NCBI GenBank assembly: GCA_027485855.1
Contig: JAIXQD010000033.1
Coordinates: 219,812 to 283,811, forward strand
DNA from: Rickettsiales bacterium
Lineage (GTDB): Bacteria > Pseudomonadota > Alphaproteobacteria > G027485855
Direction: 5' to 3'
DNA: 64,000 bases
The stretch's first letter is position 1, and every line of letters begins with the position of its first letter. The position numbers were made by a program, and so were the translations under genes. Positions 36,170 through 45,026 of the stretch are shown here, one piece after another. Below the pieces are notes generated by a model that ran no database searches, was not told the origin of the DNA, and saw nothing but the letters and a program-made list of their open reading frames with translations.

Positions 36170-36588
36170 ATAATAATCACTGCGCCTTTTGCCAGCTCGC
36201 CCAAAACCATAGCGAGCCGACTTTTATTTTTGCTTGGCCCAATTCGGTGGCTTACCTCAATTTTGCGCAGCAAGATTACCCAGGCTATGCGCTGCTCGTC
36301 CTCAAAAATCATTACGACCATCTACATCATGTGCCCGCGCCGCTGCTACATAGTTTTATAGACGAGCGGGCGCAACTCGCGGCGGCCATTTTTAAAGCCT
36401 TCCCGCAAACCACCCGCATGAATTATGCCAATTTAGGCAATGCCGTAAGCCATGTGCATGAGCATCTTATTCCGCGCCATAAGGGTGACAGCAAGGCAGG
36501 CAGAGCGCCATGGCCGATGAATGAGTATAAAAAACTGGAAGCACGAGAATATCAAATCATCGCCGATAAAATTCGCGCGGCGCTTTAG
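36166..36588 (+). CDS. HIT-family nucleotide-binding protein
   Basis: 140 residues of the histidine-triad superfamily (nucleotide hydrolases or transferases). CAFCQ near the start and the triad SHVHEHLIPRH (three alternating His) are visible; the motif reads HVHEHLIPR, as in the Ap4A-hydrolase-like bacterial branch. It overlaps cluster A gene 4 by 4 bases and converges on lptB. A 10-bp inverted repeat across the two stops (36581-36590 and 36616-36625) could help termination in both directions. Confidence 0.88.
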   Translation: MNNNHCAFCQLAQNHSEPTFIFAWPNSVAYLNFAQQDYPGYALLVLKNHYDHLHHVPAPLLHSFIDERAQLAAAIFKAFPQTTRMNYANLGNAVSHVHEHLIPRHKGDSKAGRAPWPMNEYKKLEAREYQIIADKIRAAL

Positions 36589-36610
36589 CCCAAAAAACTA
36601 AAGCCAGAAA

Positions 36611-37363
36611 TTAAAGGCTAAAGCGCTCGCCTAAATAGACGCGGCGCACATCTTCGTGGTTCACAATTTGCTCGGGCGTGCCTTCCATCAGCACTACCCC
36701 GTCATGCAAAATATAAGCACGATCGACAATTTCTAAGGTGTCGCGCACATTATGGTCGGTGATTAAAACACCAATACCGCGATCGCGCAGATGGCTCACA
36801 AGGTCACGAATTTCACCCACAGCAATGGGGTCGATACCCGCCAAGGGCTCATCAAGCAAAATAAAATGCGGGCTACTGGCTAAACAGCGGGCAATTTCAA
36901 CGCGGCGGCGCTCACCACCCGATAGCGCCACAGCGGGGCTACGCCTGATATGCTGAATAGAAAATTCGCTGAGCAAGGCCTCTAGCCGTGAGGCACGTAT
37001 TTCAGGGTTGCTCTCGGCCACTTGCAGCACGCTTAAAATATTTTGCTCGACGGTTAAACCACGAAAAATCGAAGCCTCTTGCGGCAAATAGCCCACACCC
37101 AAGCGCGCCCGCTGATACATCGGCAAAGTGGTCAGCTCTTGCCCATCCAGCATAATGCGGCCACCATCGGCCGGAATAAGGCCGGTAATCAGGTAAAAGC
37201 AGGTGGTTTTACCGGCACCATTGGGCCCCAACAAACCCACCGCCTCACCGCGCTGCACGCTCACCGACACGCCACGCAGCACCGACTTATTTTTATAAGC
37301 CTTGGTCAGACCATCGGCGCGGAGGCCCGCATCACCCGTATGAATTTGCAAAGAAGCCGACAT
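36611..37363 (-). CDS. lptB: LPS export ABC transporter ATP-binding protein LptB
   Basis: ATPase of the LptB2FGC complex that extracts lipopolysaccharide from the inner membrane. Walker A GPNGAGKTT, the ABC signature LSGGERRRVEIAR, Walker B FILLDEPLAGID and the switch His in LITDHNVRDTL are all present. 250 residues. The ATG overlaps the lptA stop (TAATG). In many Alphaproteobacteria rpoN follows lptB directly; here 3.5 kb of opposite-strand genes intervene. Confidence 0.97.
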   Translation of the reverse strand: MSASLQIHTGDAGLRADGLTKAYKNKSVLRGVSVSVQRGEAVGLLGPNGAGKTTCFYLITGLIPADGGRIMLDGQELTTLPMYQRARLGVGYLPQEASIFRGLTVEQNILSVLQVAESNPEIRASRLEALLSEFSIQHIRRSPAVALSGGERRRVEIARCLASSPHFILLDEPLAGIDPIAVGEIRDLVSHLRDRGIGVLITDHNVRDTLEIVDRAYILHDGVVLMEGTPEQIVNHEDVRRVYLGERFSL

Positions 37364-38238
37364 TAAGGTGCCTTCGCTTTTTTGGGCTGGAGCAAAGCGC
37401 GCACGCGGCTATGATCGCCGGCATTGGCGGCAATAAGGCGGCTAATGCCCGTGTTAAAATCAACTTCGGCGGCATCGCCCTGCATTTGGCTGCCCTCTTG
37501 GGTGATACGCACATTGCCGGTTAAAATAGCTTTGTTTTTAGCCATATCATAAAGCCCTTGCTCGCCCATAGCCAAACCCTTGCCATTGCTGACACGCACT
37601 TGCCCTTTAGCCTCAACCCGCTCAATTTGTGTTTGGCCGTTGGCATCTTTAGCCAACAGCGCCACTAACTCATCGGCATCAACACGGCGCTCGCCCCGCT
37701 GGGCACTGGCCGCCCCACGCGCCAGCACCAAATTTTCAACTTCCCAATATTCAAGGCTATCACGCGCCGTCACCAAATCTGCGGCACGGTCATCAAGGCC
37801 AACCACGCGCAGATTTTGCCCCGTCACGACCGCCACCCTGCGGTCAACATCGTAAAGTGCGCGGTCGCCCTCAACGATATAACCGGGTGATTGCAAACGC
37901 ACATTGCCTTCGGCCTCAAATTTATAAATCTCGCCACCAGTGCCAGTAACACTACCAGTAAGGCCGCTCGCAGCTGCCTTTTCACTTCCGTTTTTACTGG
38001 CCGTCTCTGCTGTGGGGCGCTCATGCGCTAACAGCAAATCGGCGGTAATAGTATTATCGCCGCGACTGGCTTTAGCATTGCCCCGAGCCAGATAAAGATT
38101 TTCTTTTTGACGCCACTCAAGGCTCTCGGCCTCGATATTTACGGGGCCACGCCCTTGCAGCAAATTGCTTTCAGCGGCAGCAGCCAGCACGGGCGCGGCG
38201 CAAACAACCAAAGCAACAAAGAGAGGGGCAAGCTTCAT
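37363..38238 (-). CDS. lptA: LPS export periplasmic protein LptA
   Basis: 291 residues with a signal peptide (about 1-20) and two OstA-type beta-jellyroll units: IEAESLEWRQKENLYLARGNAKA near the N-terminus and QVRVSNGKGLAMGEQGLYD, with TGNVRITQEG near the C-terminus. Forms the periplasmic bridge between LptC and LptD. It is longer than the E. coli protein (185 aa), because the middle contains further repeat-like units. ATG 38238 was preferred to an upstream in-frame TTG. Coupled to lptB by overlapping stop and start. Confidence 0.9.
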   Translation of the reverse strand: MKLAPLFVALVVCAAPVLAAAAESNLLQGRGPVNIEAESLEWRQKENLYLARGNAKASRGDNTITADLLLAHERPTAETASKNGSEKAAASGLTGSVTGTGGEIYKFEAEGNVRLQSPGYIVEGDRALYDVDRRVAVVTGQNLRVVGLDDRAADLVTARDSLEYWEVENLVLARGAASAQRGERRVDADELVALLAKDANGQTQIERVEAKGQVRVSNGKGLAMGEQGLYDMAKNKAILTGNVRITQEGSQMQGDAAEVDFNTGISRLIAANAGDHSRVRALLQPKKAKAP

Positions 38239-38259
38239 AAGGGGGCTCAATTTAAGTTT

Positions 38260-38988
38260 CTAGTTTGGCGGGTCTAGTTTGGGGGGCAGTTTAGGCGTGT
38301 CTTTATCGGGCGTAAAGCGTGCGCCGTTTAAAACAGCCTTGGCCCCGCCTGAAAACACCACAATTTTACCGCCCTCTTCTAAGCTAAATTTTTGGCTCTC
38401 TATCCGACCTGTAGCATTATGCGCCGATACCGGCTGCTCGCTCCAAGCGCGATTATTTTTTAGATCAAGCTGCAAAGATTGCGCGTTAAAATACTGCTCT
38501 TGCGTGGTTGAAAATTGCACCGCGCCTTGCAACAGCAACAAACCATCTTGCTCGATATAACGCCCCTGCTGCGATTGTATAAATAATTTCTCGCCTTGGC
38601 CTAAATCAAGCGTGGCTCTTGGCGCTGCGGCATCTAAGGCTTGTGGTGCCGAAGGCGGCTGGGTAGCAGTATCAGCTGTTGCCCTAAAGGGGCGGTTTTG
38701 CCCATCAACACCCGTATAAACGGGTGCCACCATGGTGGCTTGCGGCGCATTATCTTCTGGCAGTGGCTCAATCACGGGGCTGGCGCTGGGCCACAAAAAC
38801 ACCAAAGCCAAAAGGCACAAGGCAATCAAGGGCAAGGCGGGGCGTGCAATCGCTAAGCGCCGCTGCTGCGCTGCTAACGCCACACGCGCCGCATTAAGAC
38901 GCGCACTATTATCCTCACGCGTGGCAATGGCTTGATCAAGGCTGCGCCGCACCACCGCCTGTTGCTTAAGGCTGATAAGCGTGCTCAC
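38260..38988 (-). CDS. lptC: LPS export protein LptC
   Basis: 242 residues: a cytoplasmic N-terminus of about 50 residues, one membrane helix (LPLIALCLLALVFLWPS), and a periplasmic jellyroll with YIEQDGLLLLQGAVQFSTT and NAQSLQLDLKNNRAWSEQPV, which match the LptC/DUF1239 family. I chose GTG at 38988, because it overlaps the kdsD stop as GTGA, the coupling style used throughout this window; an ATG seven codons upstream is possible. Confidence 0.88.
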   Translation of the reverse strand: MSTLISLKQQAVVRRSLDQAIATREDNSARLNAARVALAAQQRRLAIARPALPLIALCLLALVFLWPSASPVIEPLPEDNAPQATMVAPVYTGVDGQNRPFRATADTATQPPSAPQALDAAAPRATLDLGQGEKLFIQSQQGRYIEQDGLLLLQGAVQFSTTQEQYFNAQSLQLDLKNNRAWSEQPVSAHNATGRIESQKFSLEEGGKIVVFSGGAKAVLNGARFTPDKDTPKLPPKLDPPN

Positions 38989-40019
38989 CCAACGCCTGCC
39001 CGCAAACAATCATGAATATGCAAAATCCCAACAGGCACATTATCGGTCACCGCAAACAATGCGGTAATTTTGCGCTCATTCATTTGGGCCAAAGCTTCGG
39101 CCGCCAGCACGCTGGGCTCAATAGTAAGCGGGTTTTTGCTCATGAGACTTTGCGCATCTTGCGCCAAAATATCATCACTGCCGGTTTTTTTAGATAATGC
39201 GCGGCGCAAATCGCCATCGGTAATCACGCCCAAAAGCTTGCCGGCGGCATCAACCACACCCACACAGCCAAAGCTTTTTGCCGAAATCACCATAATCACA
39301 TCGCGCAGTTTTTGTGTGGGCGCGCATAGGGGCAATGCCTCGGCCTTATGCATCAGGTCGGCCACTTTCAACAGCTTTTTGCCTAAAGTGCCACCCGGAT
39401 GCAGGCGCTTAAAATCGCTGGCCGAAAAGTCGCGGCGCTCAAACAGGGCCACGGCCAAAGCATCGCCCAAAGCCAGCATCATGGTGGTGCTGCTGGTGGG
39501 AGCAAGGCCAAGCGGGCATGCCTCGGGCACATTGGGCAAATATAAAACCACATCGGCCGCCTGACCCAGCGCACTATCGCTGCGGCTGGTGATGCCAATG
39601 AGTGGCACATTATAGCGGCGCGTATGGGCAATAATATCGCCCAATTCAATGGTGTTGCCTGAATTAGAAAATGCCACCACCACATCGGCTTCGGTGACCA
39701 TGCCTAAATCACCATGGCTGGCTTCGGCGGGGTGCACAAAACTCGCGGCCGTGCCGGTGCCCGCAAAAGTTGCGGCAAGCTTGCGCGCCACATGACCGCT
39801 TTTGCCCATGCCAGTAACGATAATGCGCCCCTTGGCATTGGCCAAAAGGCTTATCGCTGCCGAAAAACTATCATCGAGCTGTTCTGCCAGCTTACGCACG
39901 GCCTCGGCCTCAAGCAAAAGCAGCTGTCGCGCGGTGGTTAGGTCTGCGGCAACAAAACTAATCTCAGACCCGCCTATCTCAGACTCAAGATTAAGCGCTT
40001 GATTATGACGCACACTCAT
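38985..40019 (-). CDS. kdsD: D-arabinose 5-phosphate isomerase (KdsD/KpsF type)
   Basis: 344 residues. Converts ribulose 5-phosphate to arabinose 5-phosphate for Kdo, the sugar that joins core and lipid A. A SIS domain (GRIIVTGMGKSGHVARKLAATFAGTGT, VVAFSNSGNTIEL) is followed by two CBS domains. The motifs SGxGKSG-like and HPAEASHGDLGM are typical. AGGAG lies before the ATG. Operon with lptC-lptA-lptB, linking Kdo supply with LPS export. Confidence 0.96.
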   Translation of the reverse strand: MSVRHNQALNLESEIGGSEISFVAADLTTARQLLLLEAEAVRKLAEQLDDSFSAAISLLANAKGRIIVTGMGKSGHVARKLAATFAGTGTAASFVHPAEASHGDLGMVTEADVVVAFSNSGNTIELGDIIAHTRRYNVPLIGITSRSDSALGQAADVVLYLPNVPEACPLGLAPTSSTTMMLALGDALAVALFERRDFSASDFKRLHPGGTLGKKLLKVADLMHKAEALPLCAPTQKLRDVIMVISAKSFGCVGVVDAAGKLLGVITDGDLRRALSKKTGSDDILAQDAQSLMSKNPLTIEPSVLAAEALAQMNERKITALFAVTDNVPVGILHIHDCLRAGVG

Positions 40020-40171
40020 GAAGCAACTCCTGAAAGCCTAAAAAGTCATGCCAAAAAGCACAATGATGCACACACTCTTTATATAAGCACCAATTATGGC
40101 AAAATGAGCGACACAGTAGCACAATGTTGCGCTATCGGTATAATATTAAATTATTGTTGTTTATCAGTTGT

Positions 40172-40798
40172 TTAGTGTGAAAATATGTCGCCTTCGGCAA
40201 AACCATCTATGTCAAGCTTGGCTCTGGTGGGCAGAAAAGCACAACATGCGGACACTAGTTGCATACGCCCTTCGCGCTCAAGCATCACTTGTAGCTTAGC
40301 AGCAAGCGCATGCAAGTGCAGCACATCAGACGCGGCATAAGCCAGTTGCTCGGGGGTGAGGTGCGCTGCACCCCAATCCGAACTTTGCTGTTGCTTGCTG
40401 AGCTCAACGCCCAAAAGCTCGCGGCATAAATCTTTAAGGCCGTGGCGGTCGGTGAAGGTGCGCACCAGCCTGCTGGCTATTTTTGTGCAAAAAATCGGTG
40501 CGGTCACCACACCCAGATAAACCTGCAACACCGCCACATCAAAGCGGGCAAAATGAAACAGCTTAAGCACAGCGGGGTCGGTCAGCAAAGCGCGCAAATT
40601 GGGCGCGTCATAGTTGGTCGTATTATTGGCACCTTTAGCAAATTGCACTAAATGCGCTTGGCCATCTTCGCCACATAATTGCACCAAGCATAGCCGGTCA
40701 CGCAGCGGGTTTAGCCCCATCGTTTCAGTATCTATGGCCACAACGGCACCCAGATTAAGGCCGGCAGGCAAATCACCTTGATGCAGAATGGGGGTCAT
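40172..40798 (-). CDS. Ribonuclease D-like 3'-5' exonuclease
   Basis: 208 residues, only the DEDDy exonuclease domain without HRDC domains, as in many alphaproteobacterial short RNase D proteins. Catalytic residues: Asp and Glu in VAIDTETMGLNP, Asp in FHFARFDVAVLQ, and Tyr and Asp in QLAYAASDVLHLHAL. Likely tRNA or other RNA 3' processing. Upstream of kdsD, a conserved neighbour pair in the class. The ATG at 40798 lacks a clear ribosome-binding site. Confidence 0.93.
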   Translation of the reverse strand: MTPILHQGDLPAGLNLGAVVAIDTETMGLNPLRDRLCLVQLCGEDGQAHLVQFAKGANNTTNYDAPNLRALLTDPAVLKLFHFARFDVAVLQVYLGVVTAPIFCTKIASRLVRTFTDRHGLKDLCRELLGVELSKQQQSSDWGAAHLTPEQLAYAASDVLHLHALAAKLQVMLEREGRMQLVSACCAFLPTRAKLDIDGFAEGDIFSH

Positions 40799-40849
40799 GT
40801 GTTTTGTCTTACTTTGCAAAATGCCGCTTATGCATTATTCGAAAAATGA

Positions 40850-40936
40850 TGGTGCCCAGAAGAAGACTCGAACTTCCACATCATTGCTGATACAAGTACC
40901 TGAAACTTGCGCGTCTACCAATTCCGCCATCTGGGC
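40850..40936 (-). tRNA. tRNA-Leu (anticodon CAG)
   Basis: Read on the minus strand: acceptor GCCCAGA pairs with TCTGGGC, discriminator A and encoded CCA; D-arm GGCGGAATTGGTAGACGC; anticodon stem CAAGT/ACTTG around loop TTCAGGT (anticodon CAG); a long variable arm typical of leucine tRNAs; and the T-loop TTCGAGT. 87 bases with CCA. Confidence 0.96.
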
Positions 40937-41012
40937 ACAACAGAGCGCATAACTAAAGCTGGACAGAGGATAAAGTCAACCTTATTTCAATATGCATGGC
41001 GATATTAACTAA

Positions 41013-41993
41013 ATGAGGGTGCTTATGTCGGTCTGGCCGAAATCTTATAAAACGGCAGTTATTTTTGGTGGCACGGGCTTTGTGGGCAAGGCTTTGGTGC
41101 AGCGTTTGGCCAAAACTGGCATCACCATTCGTATCCCCACACGCAGCCCCAAGAAAGCCGAGAGCCTGCGCCCCTTGGGCAATGTCGGCCAAATTGTACC
41201 GGTGGCCTGCAATATAGCCGATAACGGCGCGCTGGAAGCCTGCCTTGCCGGCGCCGATATTGTAGTCAACCTCATTGGCATTCTGGCCGAAGGCCGCGGC
41301 AATAATTTTGCTGCACTGCAAGCGGAGTTTCCGGCACGGCTTGGGGCGCTTGCCCAAAAAGCCGGCGTGCAAAAGCTTTTGCATGTGTCGGCCATCGGCG
41401 CTGATGCGGCCAGCCCGTCACTTTATGCACAAAGCAAAGCTGCGGGCGAAAATGCCCTTAAAGAAAAATTTCCTAAGGTCAGCATATTTAGACCCAGCAT
41501 CATTTTTGGGGCCGAAGATAATTTCTTTAATCTTTTTGCCAAAATGGCGCGGCTCTCGCCGGCCCTGCCACTGATTGGCGGCGGTCATACAAAGTTCCAG
41601 CCGGTTTTTGTGGGTGATGTGGCCGATGCGCTTATGGCCGCACTCTCTAACCCCTCAAGCACCAAACAAACCTATGACGGGCAAACCTATGAGTTGGGCG
41701 GCCCCGCCATTTACAGCTTTAAGCAGCTGCTGCAAATTTTGCTAAAAACCATCGGTCGCAAAAAACTTTTATTACCGCTGCCTTGGGGCCTGGCCACATT
41801 GCAAGGCGCTATTTTACAAAACCTGCCGGGGCAATTACTCACTATCGATCAAGTGCGTTTGCTGCGCACCGATAATATTGTCAGCGGCCAATATAAGGGC
41901 CTTGCCGATTTAGGCATAACGCCCACCGCGCTTGAGGGGATTATTCCAACCTATCTTGCCGCACATAAAAAGGGCGGGCGCTTTGGCGCATAA
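41013..41993 (+). CDS. NDUFA9-type NAD(P)-binding epimerase-like protein
   Basis: 326-residue extended short-chain dehydrogenase. The Rossmann motif is AVIFGGTGFVGKALVQRLAK, then DIVVNLIGILAEG, the SDR Tyr-x-x-x-Lys in SLYAQSKAAGENALKE, and FRPSIIFGAEDNFFN. These are typical of the complex I subunit NDUFA9 and its alphaproteobacterial homologues. A role in complex I assembly or in quinone or lipid metabolism is possible. ATG at 41013 or 41025. A single gene downstream of the tRNA-Leu on the other strand. Confidence 0.92.
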   Translation: MRVLMSVWPKSYKTAVIFGGTGFVGKALVQRLAKTGITIRIPTRSPKKAESLRPLGNVGQIVPVACNIADNGALEACLAGADIVVNLIGILAEGRGNNFAALQAEFPARLGALAQKAGVQKLLHVSAIGADAASPSLYAQSKAAGENALKEKFPKVSIFRPSIIFGAEDNFFNLFAKMARLSPALPLIGGGHTKFQPVFVGDVADALMAALSNPSSTKQTYDGQTYELGGPAIYSFKQLLQILLKTIGRKKLLLPLPWGLATLQGAILQNLPGQLLTIDQVRLLRTDNIVSGQYKGLADLGITPTALEGIIPTYLAAHKKGGRFGA

Positions 41994-42169
41994 TTCAAGG
42001 CAGATACACAACATTAATAAACCCCCTGAACCAGACTTTTCTTCCGTTTGGACGCACCAGAATTGGCGCAGTCCTACCACGGTGTCACCGGCACGAAATA
42101 TGCCTGTGACCAAAGACAGATATCGGTAGCTCTTGGCACAATGCCGCGCTGGCACAATTGGAGAAGCTA

Positions 42170-42763
42170 ATGAATAATTGGGATTCTTGGTTGGCGCTGT
42201 TTTCTTTCGCTGTAGCAATTTACGCCACAGTGCACGCTCGAAAAGCAAATGAATTTGCTGCTGAGGCTAACAAAAAAGCCGACCGCGCCAATGAGTTGGC
42301 CGACATGCAAAGCAAAATCAGCGTACGCCCATTACTATCAATAGCCACGCACAGAACCCCAGCTAATGTGCAAGAATTCGAAAAATATGATCTACAGGTT
42401 GTTTTAGAAAATTGTGGCAATGGCCCAGCAATCATCGATGCTGTTCGTCTTTATAAAAATGAACATGAGGTCGGAGGTTTTGATCATAGAGAAAATTATC
42501 TGGCTGCCATAACAAGCCTTTTCACTAACATTGAGCCGCAAGATTATTATTATCTAGCGCCACGTAAAAAATACCCCCACGGCTATAGTGTGCTTGCCCC
42601 GCACAAGTCTGTAGAACTTTTAAAAATCAGGTTTCATTTAGTAAATGCCCTGCCCATCACCACGGCGCTCGATGCAGCGCGCATTGAAATCGAGTATAGC
42701 TCTATTGCTGGGGAGCCAATGCCCACGCTTGTGGCCAGCACCAAACCCACCGGCAAAAAATAA
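42170..42763 (+). CDS. Membrane-anchored protein of unknown function, 197 aa
   Basis: ATG 42170 follows GGAG at eight bases. One N-terminal membrane helix (WDSWLALFSFAVAIYATVHA, residues 4-23), then a short Ala/Lys/Glu-rich helical stretch with coiled-coil tendency (ARKANEFAAEANKKADRANEL), then a beta-rich domain (VRPLLSIATHRT, LQVVLENCGNGPAIID, IEIEYSSIAGEPMP). Proteins of this layout are common and uncharacterised. It is lone, convergent with mnmA, and somewhat more AT-rich than its neighbours, so recent acquisition is possible. Confidence 0.72.
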   Translation: MNNWDSWLALFSFAVAIYATVHARKANEFAAEANKKADRANELADMQSKISVRPLLSIATHRTPANVQEFEKYDLQVVLENCGNGPAIIDAVRLYKNEHEVGGFDHRENYLAAITSLFTNIEPQDYYYLAPRKKYPHGYSVLAPHKSVELLKIRFHLVNALPITTALDAARIEIEYSSIAGEPMPTLVASTKPTGKK

Positions 42764-42831
42764 TTCAGGTTTTTGTCTATTTTTTGCAGCTTCAAAGCGA
42801 TTTAGAGCAGCATTAATCTGCGGGCCAAAAC

Positions 42832-43974
42832 CTAAGCCGCACTGCCCATAATCCAGCCGCCACCTAATACGCGTGCGCCATCATAAATCACGGCGGCCTG
42901 CCCTGTGGCTACCGCATTATGCTCGGCATGGAGCTGTAACATGGCGCGGTCATCGCCCAGCATGCTGAGCGTTGCGGGCAAAAGCGGTTGGGCCGAGCGC
43001 AATTTTACCTGCACCTCTATATTTGTGGCGGGCGCGGCACCATCGCCCAGCCAGTTTAGCTCTTTGATAAAAACTTGCGTGCGCGCCAAGGCTGTTTTTG
43101 GCCCCACTAAAACTTTATGCTGGGCGGCATCAAGCCCGACTACATAAAGCGGCTCAGCTTCGCCCCCCACACCAAGGCCACGGCGCTGACCAATGGTAAA
43201 ATTAATAATGCCCTCATGCCGACCCACAACTTTGCCGGTTTCAATATGCACAATGTCGCCTGCGGTCAGCGCACCTGGGCGCATGCGGCTGACAACTTCG
43301 GCATAATTACCGGTTGGCACAAAACAAATATCTTGGCTATCGGGCTTATCGGCCACAACCAAACCCAAACGCGCGGCCTCAGCCCGCGCATAGCTTTTGG
43401 GCAAGCCCCCCAGCGGAAAGCGAATATAATCTAGCTGCGCTCTGGTGGTGGTGAATAAAAAATAGCTCTGATCGCGGGCATCTTCAGCGGCTCGGTGCAA
43501 TTCGGCGCCAGCTGCACCCATCACCCGCCGCGCATAATGACCGGTGGCCATACAATCGGCATCGAGCTGCTTTGCGGTATCGAGCAAATCGCGGAACTTC
43601 ACCTTCTGATTGCAGCGCACACAAGGGATAGGCGTTTCGCCGCGCATATAGCTATCGGCGAAATCTTCCATCACCTGCTGCTGAAACACACTTTCATAAT
43701 CGAGCACGTAATGTGGGATATTTATTTTTTCGGCCACCATGCGTGCGTCGTAAATATCGGCACCCGCACAGCACGCGCCTTTTTTTTGTAAGGCCACGCC
43801 ATGATCGTAAAGCTGCAAGGTAACGCCCACCACATCATAGCCGGCTTCTTTTAACAGCGCGGCCGTGACGCTGCTATCCACCCCGCCCGACATAGCCACC
43901 ACAACACGCGTGGCCGAGCGCGGCTTATTAAAGCCCAAGTCAAAATCCGGTACCGTGCTGCCGATGCTGTTCAT
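42832..43974 (-). CDS. mnmA: tRNA-specific 2-thiouridylase MnmA
   Basis: Thiolates U34 of Lys, Glu and Gln tRNAs. The PP-loop SGGVDSS lies at residues 29-35; the catalytic Cys pair is seen in [14 protein letters not shown] and [40 protein letters not shown] precedes the C-terminal barrel in order. ATG 43974 gives 380 residues, which is normal; the open frame continues upstream without family sequence. Divergent from the CAU tRNA. Confidence 0.95.
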   Translation of the reverse strand: MNSIGSTVPDFDLGFNKPRSATRVVVAMSGGVDSSVTAALLKEAGYDVVGVTLQLYDHGVALQKKGACCAGADIYDARMVAEKINIPHYVLDYESVFQQQVMEDFADSYMRGETPIPCVRCNQKVKFRDLLDTAKQLDADCMATGHYARRVMGAAGAELHRAAEDARDQSYFLFTTTRAQLDYIRFPLGGLPKSYARAEAARLGLVVADKPDSQDICFVPTGNYAEVVSRMRPGALTAGDIVHIETGKVVGRHEGIINFTIGQRRGLGVGGEAEPLYVVGLDAAQHKVLVGPKTALARTQVFIKELNWLGDGAAPATNIEVQVKLRSAQPLLPATLSMLGDDRAMLQLHAEHNAVATGQAAVIYDGARVLGGGWIMGSAA

Positions 43975-44079
43975 GCTGCAGATATAGCGGCAAGAATGAC
44001 CGAGTTTCAACAAAAACAACCACAATTGCGCCATAGACTGGACAAGACGCACACATTTTCGCAATATGCGCCCTAGGTG

Positions 44080-44156
44080 GGGCCTGTAGCTCAGTTGGTT
44101 AGAGCGGGCCGCTCATAACGGTCTGGTCGGGGGTTCAAGTCCCTCCGGGCCCACCA
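44080..44156 (+). tRNA. tRNA with anticodon CAU, probably tRNA-Ile2 (lysidine-modified)
   Basis: 77 bases including CCA. Acceptor GGGCCTG with CGGGCCC (one T-G pair), D-arm GCTC/GAGC, anticodon stem GGCCG/CGGTC with loop CTCATAA (anticodon CAT), T-arm with GGTTCAAGTCC. Initiator tRNA features (three G-C pairs at the stem base, unpaired first base) are absent. The body resembles the alphaproteobacterial tRNA-Ile(GAT) more than elongator Met as I remember them, so Ile2 is favoured; elongator Met remains possible. Confidence 0.9.
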
Positions 44157-44188
44157 AATTTTCTTGATGCATGAACCCCCCTGCACTG

Positions 44189-44300
44189 TTTGCTCGCCTC
44201 CGAATTATAAGTTCACTCGCCTTCGAATTATAAGTTCGCTCGCCTTCGCGCATTAGTTTGCTTGCCTTCGAATTATATGTTCGCTTGCCTCCGGCAAGGC
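44189..44300 (+). repeat. Tandem 23-bp repeats downstream of the CAU tRNA
   Basis: About 4.8 imperfect units of 22-23 bases (starting 44189, 44212, 44235, 44257, 44280) around the consensus core CTCGCCTTCGAATTATAAG. Units 1 and 2 differ at three positions, units 3 and 5 are more degenerate. There are no spacers, so this is not a CRISPR array. No protein frame runs through it. Confidence 0.85.
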
Positions 44301-44301
44301 C

Positions 44302-44360
44302 GGCTCAAGTCACGCCCCACCCACCAAAAAACTTTAGCTCAATGCGCCCCCTGCATTCTT
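44302..44360 (+). repeat. Degraded second copy of the tRNA 3' end and its downstream flank
   Basis: GGCTCAAGT at 44302 and CCCACCCACCA ending at 44326 parallel the T-arm and CCA end of the CAU tRNA (from 44131), and the following bases to CCCCCTGCA also parallel the tRNA's downstream flank. By eye about 70 percent identity over nearly 60 bases. This resembles an attachment-site style duplication or a decayed tandem tRNA, with the 23-bp repeats lying between the copies. Confidence 0.55.
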
Positions 44361-44816
44361 TTTACATGAGGCGCACATGCAGCACACAGGCAGCACACAA
44401 AACAAAAAACACAAAAGCAAAAGTCAAAAACACGGCGGCACACAGAATCACCCCTCAACAACTTCGGTGAAAAACTGTGCCGATTCTCTTTTTGATTCGT
44501 TTTTTGGACCGATTTTCTGCTCGAATGGCACAAGACCGACAAATAATTTACACAAGTCAAAAAATATTGCATTCCTGCCACAGTGGGTATTTGAGATGTT
44601 TTTTTATAATAAAAAAATGCCGTGAAGATAAAAATCCGCAAAAGCAGAATGTGCATATAACACTTATTTTATAAGCACTTTTTCGTTGTGCGGTTTTTTC
44701 AAACAGTGCCACGATGTTTTTGCAGCCACATGATATTACATGCACTCATCTATGCGCAGCTTGCCTCAATCGCGCCGCTCTCGTTAATAAAAAAGCAACC
44801 ACCTTGCAATAAGGTG
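44361..44816. other. Long AT-rich noncoding stretch
   Basis: No convincing gene. Short frames here (for example 44377-44625) have low-complexity or unprotein-like translations and no ribosome-binding sites. The stretch contains A/T runs (44597-44620) and ends near ACCTTGCAATAAGGT (44801-44815), a short inverted repeat that could be an operator or part of a promoter for the small Lys-rich gene; TTGACT at 44817 is a possible -35 box, but no good -10 box is seen. Confidence 0.4.
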
Positions 44817-44883
44817 TTGACTGTAAGGTAAAGTGCATCAACACTGTAAGCACTTGCCTTGAACTTGACCTTAGGAGGATATC

Positions 44884-44979
44884 ATGGCTGTGAAGAAAAA
44901 AACCGCTGCTGCTAAAAAGCCAGTGAAAAAAGTTGCTGCTAAAAAGCCAGCAAAAAAGACTGCTGCCAAGAAGAAGTAA
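44884..44979 (+). CDS. Lys/Ala-rich histone H1-like small protein, 31 aa
   Basis: A very strong ribosome-binding site TTAGGAGGATATC precedes ATG 44884; TAA is at 44977-44979. The product consists almost only of Lys, Ala, Pro, Val and Thr (MAVKKKTAAAKKPVKKVAAK and so on), with AAKKP units as in eukaryotic H1 tails and bacterial H1-like proteins. It is expected to bind nucleic acid electrostatically. A hairpin with a UUCG loop and a perfect terminator follow. It is too short for standard gene callers but has all expression signals. Confidence 0.85.
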   Translation: MAVKKKTAAAKKPVKKVAAKKPAKKTAAKKK

Positions 44980-44992
44980 ATTCTTCTAGCAG

Positions 44993-45016
44993 TGCTATTA
45001 CCTTCGGGTGGTAGCA
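44993..45016 (+). other. Hairpin with UUCG tetraloop
   Basis: TGCTATTACC (44993-45002) pairs with GGTGGTAGCA (45007-45016), including two G-U pairs, and is closed by a TTCG loop. It lies 13 bases after the stop of the small Lys-rich gene and before its terminator; it may stabilise the mRNA 3' region. No T-run follows it. Confidence 0.6.
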
Positions 45017-45026
45017 AAGCCTTTAG

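Noticed and set aside
44189..44300. CRISPR-like repeats
   Set aside because: Units are directly adjacent with no spacers and they are degenerate; no cas genes are nearby. They are tandem repeats.
44377..44625. An 82-codon frame in the long gap after the CAU tRNA
   Set aside because: It has no ribosome-binding site, a composition unlike the neighbouring genes and crosses A/T runs; treated as noncoding.
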